The translations under genes were made by a program, and so were the position numbers. Below are positions 8,594 to 13,336 of a DNA stretch of 13,336 nucleotides, one piece after another. The DNA is taken from NCBI GenBank assembly GCA_964392615.1, contig CAYMRB010000283.1, positions 1 to 13,336 on the forward strand, in the 5' to 3' direction. The DNA comes from CAYMRB01 sp964392615 (lineage in GTDB: Bacteria > Planctomycetota > UBA8108). The notes under the pieces were generated by a model. The model worked only from the letters and a program-made list of their open reading frames with translations. It had not been told where the DNA came from and did not search any database. Numbering within the stretch: position 1 is the stretch's first letter; every line of letters begins with the position of its first letter.

Positions 8594-10303
8594 TCACGAT
8601 GCGTCGTCGTCGCCGTGCCCTTCGTCCGCGTCACTCGTGGTGTCGGACGGTTCCGGCGCATTCGGGCGTCGGCGCCGACCCGCGGCCGCCAGAGGGCGCA
8701 GGGCCGCGGCGACCAGCAGGCCGACGGCGCAGCCCATCGCCACCGGGCCGAGCGCCCAGCCCCACCGCACCCATGCGGTGAGCGGTGCTTCGTCATCGCG
8801 CAGCTCGGCCGCCTCGACGGCTGCCCACTCGAGTCCGGCCGGTGCCTCGGCGACCGTCCGCCCGTTGGTGTCGATGATCGACGACAGGCCTCCGAGCGTG
8901 ACGCGCACCAGCCACGTGCCGTTTTCCAGCGCGCGAAACGCCTGCAGTCGTGCGTGGAGCCGCGCGAACGCGATTCCCGCGCGCCGCTCGTCGCGTCCGG
9001 CGATCAGGAGGATCCGAGCGCCCTGCTTGACCAGACCTCGCGCCAGCAGCCCGCGGTCGAAGTCCCGCTCGAGCCCGACGCCGAGGACGCCGAGCGTCGT
9101 TCGCAGCACGCCGCTCGTCGGGACTTTCTCGGCACCAGCCGGATCGGCGAGCCCTCGTCCGAGCGCGTGAGACGCGCGCCCCTCCCGCGTGACGTAGAGG
9201 AGCGCCGAATTCACCGCCACGCGTCGCGGCGGGTCATCGTCGTCGCGCTCTCGGTTCTTCCCGACGTCGCCGCGATCGCTCCCATTCCCATTCCCATTCC
9301 CATTCCCATTCCCATTCTCGTTCTCGTTCTCGTTCTCGTTCTCGTTCTCGTTCTCGTTCTTGCCCTTGTCGTCCGCTGCGGCTCTCGACTCGTAGAGGCC
9401 GACTCCCGCGACGACGTCGACCTGCCGGCGTCGAGCGAAGGCCGCGAGCTTCGCCTCGACGATGGCCCGGCGATCGGCTCGATCCAGAAACGCCAGCTCG
9501 GGAAAGAGGAGGAGGTCGGGGCCCGAGTCCATGACCGAGTCCGCCAGCACGAAAGGTGCATCGGGATTACCTGACTCGATCTGGACGACGCCGACGCGCA
9601 GTTTGTCGCTCACGCCGTCGGGCGCGTGTTCGGGCACGCCGTTCAAGAAGACCGCGAGAACGATGCCGACGCCGACGGCCGCGAGAATCGCCTGTCGCAG
9701 GAAGCCTCTTTCCCGCAGCACGAGGACGAACGCCGCGTTGCAGGCGACGATCGCGAGGCTCAGTCCGGGAACGCCGATGATCGCAGCGATGCGCGCTTCC
9801 GGCTTCGTGGGATCGACACTCGCGCCGAGCTCGATCCATGGAGCCGACACGGGCAGGAACTGAACGCGCAGGAACTCGATGCCGACCCACAGAATCGGGA
9901 TCGCGAGCAACGGGAACGTAGCCAGCCGGGAGCGCAGCGGCAATCCGGCGGCTGCCGCGAAGATGCCACTCGCCACGGCGACGATCGTCCATACGCAGGC
10001 GCACCAGCCGATAGCCGCCGCGCGCTCGAGAAGCGTCGCCGGCTCGTCGGCGCACGCAGCTGCGAGGTCGGCGTGATACAGCGGGTAGAGCGTCAGGGCT
10101 GCCAGAACCCAACCGAACGCGAGGCCGTGAGCCCATCGACGGACGGGACGCTCGCGGTTGCGGTAGAGGCTGACCAATAGCGGCACGAGGGCGAACCACG
10201 GCAGCAGCCGCCCGATGTGACCCTCTCGTGACGTGAACGCGATGGCGAGTAGGATCGCGGAGATCGGCCCGCCGAAAAAGACCACCGCCCGCGGACGGCT
10301 CAC
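8594..10303 (-). CDS. Apolipoprotein N-acyltransferase (Lnt)-like membrane protein with degenerate catalytic site
   Basis: About 569 residues from GTG 10303, 31 bases after the M42 stop; an in-frame ATG at 10399 lies inside the upstream gene and is less likely. About six hydrophobic segments (residues 5-250) are followed by a nitrilase-like domain (about 235-500) and one C-terminal membrane segment (WVRWGWALGPVAMGCAVGLL), the Lnt layout. Lnt attaches the third acyl chain to lipoproteins with a Glu-Lys-Cys triad. Glu269 in LLLFPELAF is present. Where Lnt has C-(Y/F)-E the sequence is GVGLE (Gly410-Leu411-Glu412), and the Lys loop reads HALGRGLADPAG with no aligned lysine. Downstream ARLHARLQAFRALENGTWLVR and the Lnt-like C-terminus fit the family. 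A low-complexity (Asn-Glu)7(Asn-Gly)6 insert sits between strands. Likely co-transcribed with the M42 gene. Probably an inactive or altered paralogue, with a true lnt elsewhere. Confidence 0.8.
   Translation of the reverse strand: MSRPRAVVFFGGPISAILLAIAFTSREGHIGRLLPWFALVPLLVSLYRNRERPVRRWAHGLAFGWVLAALTLYPLYHADLAAACADEPATLLERAAAIGWCACVWTIVAVASGIFAAAAGLPLRSRLATFPLLAIPILWVGIEFLRVQFLPVSAPWIELGASVDPTKPEARIAAIIGVPGLSLAIVACNAAFVLVLRERGFLRQAILAAVGVGIVLAVFLNGVPEHAPDGVSDKLRVGVVQIESGNPDAPFVLADSVMDSGPDLLLFPELAFLDRADRRAIVEAKLAAFARRRQVDVVAGVGLYESRAAADDKGKNENENENENENENENGNGNGNGNGNGSDRGDVGKNRERDDDDPPRRVAVNSALLYVTREGRASHALGRGLADPAGAEKVPTSGVLRTTLGVLGVGLERDFDRGLLARGLVKQGARILLIAGRDERRAGIAFARLHARLQAFRALENGTWLVRVTLGGLSSIIDTNGRTVAEAPAGLEWAAVEAAELRDDEAPLTAWVRWGWALGPVAMGCAVGLLVAAALRPLAAAGRRRRPNAPEPSDTTSDADEGHGDDDAS
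9281..9358. repeat. Hexanucleotide microsatellite inside the Lnt-like gene
   Basis: Six tandem CCCATT units (9281-9316) are followed directly by seven tandem CTCGTT units (9317-9358). On the coding strand these are AATGGG and AACGAG, giving Asn-Gly and Asn-Glu dipeptides. The unit length of six keeps the frame, so copy changes alter a linker length rather than switching the gene off. Confidence 0.97.
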
Positions 10304-10334
10304 AGCGAAGTGCCCCGCTCTGGTGGCGCATCCA

Positions 10335-11408
10335 TCACGGAGAGAAATCCTCGCGGTGGGCGTTCTCCACGAACGCCACGAGGAGGTCGATCGTCGCATC
10401 GACGTCGCGCGGGTCGCACATCTCGATGACCGAGTGGACGTAGCGCGTCGGTATGCTCAGGCAGCCGACGGCCGCGCCCGACGCCGAACGCTGCAGCGCC
10501 CCGGTGTCCGTGCCGCCTCGCGGCAGAACCTCCAGCTGGTGCGGAATATCGCGTTCCGCAGCTAACCGCTTGAAGCACGTGACGACGCGGTGGTCGCAGA
10601 TGACGCTCGAGTCCATCACCTTGATCGCCGTGCCGTCGCCGAGTCGAGTGACCTGCTCGTGCGGCTTCGCGTCGGGCACATCGTTGGCGAGTGTGATATC
10701 GAGCGCGATGCCGATCTGCGGATCGATGCGTCGCGTCGCGACGACCGCGCCGCGGATGCCGACCTCCTCTTGCGTCGACGCGACGGCCCAGACGTCGACG
10801 CCGATCGGGCGGCCGATCCGCTCCATCGCCTCGAGCATCACGAACACGCCCATGCGGTTGTCGAACGACTTGCCGCAGACGCAGTCGCCGAGGCGAATCA
10901 CGTCGCGGTCACGGATGATCACGTCGCCGATCGAGACGAGCTCGCGGACGCGTTCCGCCGGCAGGCCGACGTCGACGAAGAAGTCCTCGATCTTCGGCGC
11001 TGCCTTGCGCTCTGCCTCGGACAGGATGTGGACCGGCTTGGTCCCCATCACGCCGGGCAACTCCTCGCGGCCGTGGACGACGACGCGCTGCGCGGTCAGC
11101 GTCTTGGCGTCGAACCCGCCGAGGCACTGGAAGCGGATGAATCCGTCGTCGCCGACATGCGTCACCATGAACGCGATCTCGTCCATATGGCTCGAGATCA
11201 CGAGACGGCGCCGCGGGGGTGGCTCGTCGCCATCGCTGCTCGTGTCGGCGTCGACACCGCGCACGAGCGCCGCGACATTGCCGAGAGCGTCGACTTGCAC
11301 GTCGTCGCACATCGGCCGGAGCGCGTCGACGACGATCTCGCGGACGCGTTCTTCACGGCCGGGCGCAGCCGGCGTCTCACAGAGGAGCTTGAGGCGCTCG
11401 AAGTTCAT
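10335..11408 (-). CDS. M42-family metallo-aminopeptidase
   Basis: 357 residues, the usual length of M42 (glutamyl aminopeptidase/FrvX-type) enzymes, which release N-terminal residues from peptides as large cytoplasmic assemblies with two metal ions. It starts MNFERLKLLCETPAAPGREE, a typical family opening, so ATG 11408 is chosen even though no Shine-Dalgarno precedes it. The metal and catalytic residues are all present: His74 and Asp76 in SSHMDEIAF, Asp183 in KSFDNRMG, Glu214 and Glu215 in STQEEVGIRGA, Asp237 in ALDITL, and His325 in RYVHSVIEM. Substrate preference cannot be read from sequence. An acidic, low-complexity loop (about 53-66) breaks the N-terminal domain. The Lnt-like gene follows on the same strand after 31 bp, suggesting an operon. 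Divergent from the dockerin-type pseudogene, with a double-hairpin repeat between them. Confidence 0.95.
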   Translation of the reverse strand: MNFERLKLLCETPAAPGREERVREIVVDALRPMCDDVQVDALGNVAALVRGVDADTSSDGDEPPPRRRLVISSHMDEIAFMVTHVGDDGFIRFQCLGGFDAKTLTAQRVVVHGREELPGVMGTKPVHILSEAERKAAPKIEDFFVDVGLPAERVRELVSIGDVIIRDRDVIRLGDCVCGKSFDNRMGVFVMLEAMERIGRPIGVDVWAVASTQEEVGIRGAVVATRRIDPQIGIALDITLANDVPDAKPHEQVTRLGDGTAIKVMDSSVICDHRVVTCFKRLAAERDIPHQLEVLPRGGTDTGALQRSASGAAVGCLSIPTRYVHSVIEMCDPRDVDATIDLLVAFVENAHREDFSP

Positions 11409-11509
11409 GGGAGGGAAGGGGACCGAAACATCGACCTCGAGCCGGACGCTTCGGTCGAGCTCGCGTGTCGAAGTATCGAGGATCGGTCTGGAGGGGTCCA
11501 GGAAATACC

Positions 11510-11608
11510 CGCATGGGCTGACCACGCTCGACGCGGCCTCCCACGCTGGCTCCCGGCAGCCCATGCGCGCGGCGTTGGAGCTGACCGCTGTGCGGCAGCT
11601 CAACTCCG
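11510..11608 (+). repeat. Double-hairpin interspersed repeat, copy B
   Basis: Hairpin 1 has 10-bp perfect arms, GCATGGGCTG (11511-11520) and CAGCCCATGC (11557-11566). Hairpin 2 is compact: GTTGGAGCTGACCGC (11574-11588) pairs with GCGGCAGCTCAAC (11592-11604) around a TGT loop, giving 13 pairs with two one-base bulges. The bases 11555-11588 are 33/34 identical to copy A, and 11592-11608 are identical to it. The spacer of hairpin 1 (34 versus 36 bases) shows no similarity between copies, so stems, not loops, are conserved. It is in the same orientation as copy A. Its right end coincides with the point where the dockerin-type remnant becomes recognisable. Confidence 0.82.
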
Positions 11609-12128
11609 AGTCGCTCTGCGGCAAGTGGATGGCGGTCGAGGTCTCGGAGCGACAACAAAACGAGGACATCAACGGCGATGGGGACCTCGACGAGGACTTC
11701 ATGCATCTCGCCGATCTCGACACAGGCAGAGTCGAGAACCTCGGTCTGGCCGTCGAGCACTCCGACACGATCTCAATGGCGACGGCGACACGAACGACGG
11801 AGTGTTGCACGTCGCCGATCTCGACCGCTTCGCTGATCTCCGCACGTACGTGCGCGGGGACTGCAACTCCGACGGTGAGTCGCGCGGTCTCGCCGACGCG
11901 GTCTTCCTGCTCAACTGCAGGTATCTCGGGGGCGAAGAACCGGCTTGCCTGCGCGCGTGCGACGCCAACGCGGACTCGCGCCTCGGAGTCGCCGATGCCA
12001 TCGCGCTTCTCGGCTACTTCTACCTCGGTGCCGCGCCGCCGCCTGCGCCGTTTCCAGCCTGTGACTCGGACGTCGAGCTGCGGTCGGACGCGCTCACGTG
12101 CGAGCAGGAGTCCGCCTGCGCGAGTTGA
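11608..12128 (+). pseudogene. Remnant of a secreted NGDGD-repeat protein with dockerin-like C-terminus
   Basis: Two frames carry recognisable protein. In the first (from about 11617) one unit reads WMAVEVSE, then EDINGDGDLDEDFMHLADLD and VENLGLA. The frame then shifts by -1 near 11763, and a second unit reads DLNGDGDTNDGVLHVADLD. Units of this kind (DxNGDGDxxDxVLHVxDLxTGxxxNLGLA) are, from memory, found in large secreted planctomycete proteins, spaced by more residues than remain here. The second frame continues into two dockerin-like EF-hand repeats, RGDCNSDGESRGLADAVFLL and ACDANADSRLGVADAIALL, and ends CEQESACAS at TGA 12126-12128. There is no start codon, signal peptide or N-terminal body, so this is the 3' end of a lost gene. 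The repeat copy B abuts its left edge. Confidence 0.72.
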
Positions 12129-12206
12129 CTGCACGTTAGGTAAAATAGGGCACAGACACGGTGGCCGCACGTTGTGCGTCCCGCGTCATGGCCTTAGACT
12201 CTTGGC

Positions 12207-12806
12207 ATGAGCGCGACTTTTCTTACCGATCCGACGCTGGTGCTGAACAAGAACTGGATGCCGATCCACGTTTGTTCGGTGCGTCGTGCGCTCTCTCTCG
12301 TCTTCAAGGGGCTAGCGCGAGTCGTCGAACCGCAGAACTACGTGCTGTACGATTTCGAGTCGTGGGCCGACCTGCACGTGCTCGAGGGCGAGCCGTTCGT
12401 CGAGGCCGTGCGGTGGCGCATCCGGATTCCGGAGGTCATCTTCCTTCGCGTCTGCGATCACCTGCACCGGCCGCGCGTCGTGTTCACGCGGCGCAATCTG
12501 TTTCGTCGAGATCGGAACATCTGCCAGTACTGCGGCATGCGCTTCGCGACCGAGGATCTGTCGATCGACCACGTCGTCCCCCGCTCGAAGGGGGGCCTCG
12601 GCACGTGGACGAACTGCGTCCTCGCCTGTCTACCGTGCAACTCGCGCAAGGGCGACCGCACGCTGCGCCAGGCCGGGTTGAAGCTCGTCCGGCAGCCGAG
12701 CGAACCGTCGCCGCAGATGGCGTTCGCTCTCCACGCCCGCTCGCGCAAGGCGAGCTGGAGCCAGTTCGTCAGCGAAGCCTACTGGAATACCGAGCTCGAG
12801 CCCTGA
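12207..12806 (+). CDS. HNH endonuclease-fold protein, conserved, role unknown
   Basis: 199 residues. The N-terminal half (VLNKNWMPIHVCSVRRALSL, then VEPQNYVLYDFESWADL) is the conserved preface of a widespread chromosomal HNH family. The C-terminal HNH/zinc module has Cys106-x2-Cys109, SIDHVVPRSKGG with Asp121-His122, Asn136, Cys141-x2-Cys144-Asn145 and Lys148, all key positions intact. It should bind zinc and cleave nucleic acid with one metal ion, but no cellular role is established for the family as far as I know, and nothing nearby suggests restriction or phage functions. ATG 12207 is chosen because the conserved region begins soon after it; there is no clear Shine-Dalgarno. A TAAAAT at 12141-12146 could be a -10 element but lacks a well-spaced -35. 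Confidence 0.9.
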   Translation: MSATFLTDPTLVLNKNWMPIHVCSVRRALSLVFKGLARVVEPQNYVLYDFESWADLHVLEGEPFVEAVRWRIRIPEVIFLRVCDHLHRPRVVFTRRNLFRRDRNICQYCGMRFATEDLSIDHVVPRSKGGLGTWTNCVLACLPCNSRKGDRTLRQAGLKLVRQPSEPSPQMAFALHARSRKASWSQFVSEAYWNTELEP

Positions 12807-12852
12807 TCGTCCGGCCGTCGAGGCGAAGGCGGGATGGACTCCGTCGATGCCC

Positions 12853-12861
12853 TGGTATATT
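12853..12861 (+). promoter_or_regulatory. Candidate extended -10 promoter of the SDR gene
   Basis: TGGTATATT (TG at 12853-12854, TATATT at 12856-12861) fits an extended -10 element. TGGACT at 12835-12840 is a poor -35 at 15 bases. The start would fall near 12868, about 40 bases before the SDR ATG, so the gene may be transcribed independently of the HNH gene that ends at 12806. Confidence 0.4.
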
Positions 12862-12908
12862 GGGCGCCCGACGGAGAAGCTTGATCCCAGGACTTCGATC
12901 TCGAGACG

Positions 12909-13336
12909 ATGCCCACGCCGCCCTTTTCACTCGACGGACACGTCGCGCTCGTCACCGGTAGCTCGACCGGCCTCGGCAAGGCGATCGCTTTCACGCTGGC
13001 TCGAGCCGGCGCGTCGGTCGCGTTCAACTATCACAACAGCGCGGCTCGCGCGGAGCTCTGCATGGAGGAGCTCCGCGCCGCGGACTTCGCTGGCGAAGGC
13101 GAGATGTTCCGAGCCGACGTCTCGGACGAGCAGGCTGTCGACCGCTTGTGCTCCGAGGTCGAAGCGCGGTTCGGACCGATCGACATCGTGGTGCCGAACG
13201 CGACGCCCGATCAGCCCCAGATGCCGATCGAGGAATTCACCTGGGAGCACTTCCAGACGATGATCGATTTCTTCATCAAGAGCCCGTATCTGCTGACGCG
13301 GCGTACGGTCGCGGGGATGAAGAAGGCGCGGTGGGG
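12909..13336 (+). CDS. Short-chain dehydrogenase/reductase (SDR), partial (cut by the right edge)
   Basis: 142 full codons from ATG 12909 to the window end. The N-terminal Rossmann fold shows HVALVTGSSTGLGKAIAF with the TGxxxGxG cofactor loop (residues 16-23) after strand 1. It also shows FRADVSD, whose Asp contacts the adenine, and IDIVVPNATPDQP in the place of the usual NNAG motif. Asn is kept, while Ala-Gly has become Ala-Thr. The following FFIKSPYLLTRR helix carries the Lys-Ser-Pro seen in several SDR groups. The catalytic Ser and Tyr-x3-Lys lie beyond the edge, so activity and substrate cannot be judged. The residues after strand 2 (FNYHNSAARAE) leave the choice between NADP and NAD open. 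There is no clear ribosome site upstream. Confidence 0.93.
   Translation, partial: MPTPPFSLDGHVALVTGSSTGLGKAIAFTLARAGASVAFNYHNSAARAELCMEELRAADFAGEGEMFRADVSDEQAVDRLCSEVEARFGPIDIVVPNATPDQPQMPIEEFTWEHFQTMIDFFIKSPYLLTRRTVAGMKKARW

Noticed and set aside
10453..11607. Long plus-strand open frames opposite the M42 gene, joined to the dockerin remnant
   Set aside because: Only the part after about 11608 resembles protein. The upstream part mirrors the M42 gene, whose active-site residues are all in place on the minus strand.
12125..12146. TTGACT ... TAAAAT as a promoter for the HNH gene
   Set aside because: The spacing is only 10 bases, too short for sigma70. TAAAAT alone is weak evidence.

Overview
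The window is GC-rich (roughly two thirds G+C by eye) bacterial chromosome. It is densely coded on both strands, and the codons strongly prefer G or C at the third position. Several features together suggest a member of the Planctomycetota or a close relative: a decayed secreted protein with NGDGD calcium repeats and a dockerin-like tail, an NHLRC2-type thioredoxin/NHL protein with a signal peptide, start codons that often lack a Shine-Dalgarno sequence, and the style of the SDR and HNH proteins. This assignment is an inference from protein style; there is no rRNA in the window.
Layout, left to right. An HD-domain phosphohydrolase runs off the left edge on the minus strand and diverges from a secreted thioredoxin/NHL-repeat protein, with a 10+10 bp palindrome between them. 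After a gap of about 465 bp comes a NarL-type response regulator (minus), divergent from its presumed partner sensor kinase (plus). The kinase is broken: the ATPase domain is out of frame and the phosphoacceptor domain appears to be missing. The divergent promoters of this pair share a near-perfect palindrome. Converging on the kinase is a secreted 796-residue protein (minus) made of about 35 short aromatic/Leu-Pro repeats. Then come a PhnP-like metallo-beta-lactamase-fold hydrolase (plus) and a minus-strand pair: an M42 aminopeptidase followed by an Lnt-like protein that has lost two of the three catalytic residues and carries a hexanucleotide-encoded Asn-Glu/Asn-Gly tract. Next is the remnant of a calcium-repeat/dockerin protein, a conserved HNH protein of unknown role, and the start of an SDR oxidoreductase cut by the right edge.
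A double-hairpin element occurs twice, at about 7463-7595 and 11510-11608, in the same orientation. The second copy abuts the 5' end of the dockerin-type pseudogene.
I see no complete defence system, prophage, integron, CRISPR array, tRNA or rRNA. The best candidates for something little described are the aromatic-repeat secreted protein, the degenerate Lnt paralogue with its microsatellite, and the paired-hairpin repeat family.
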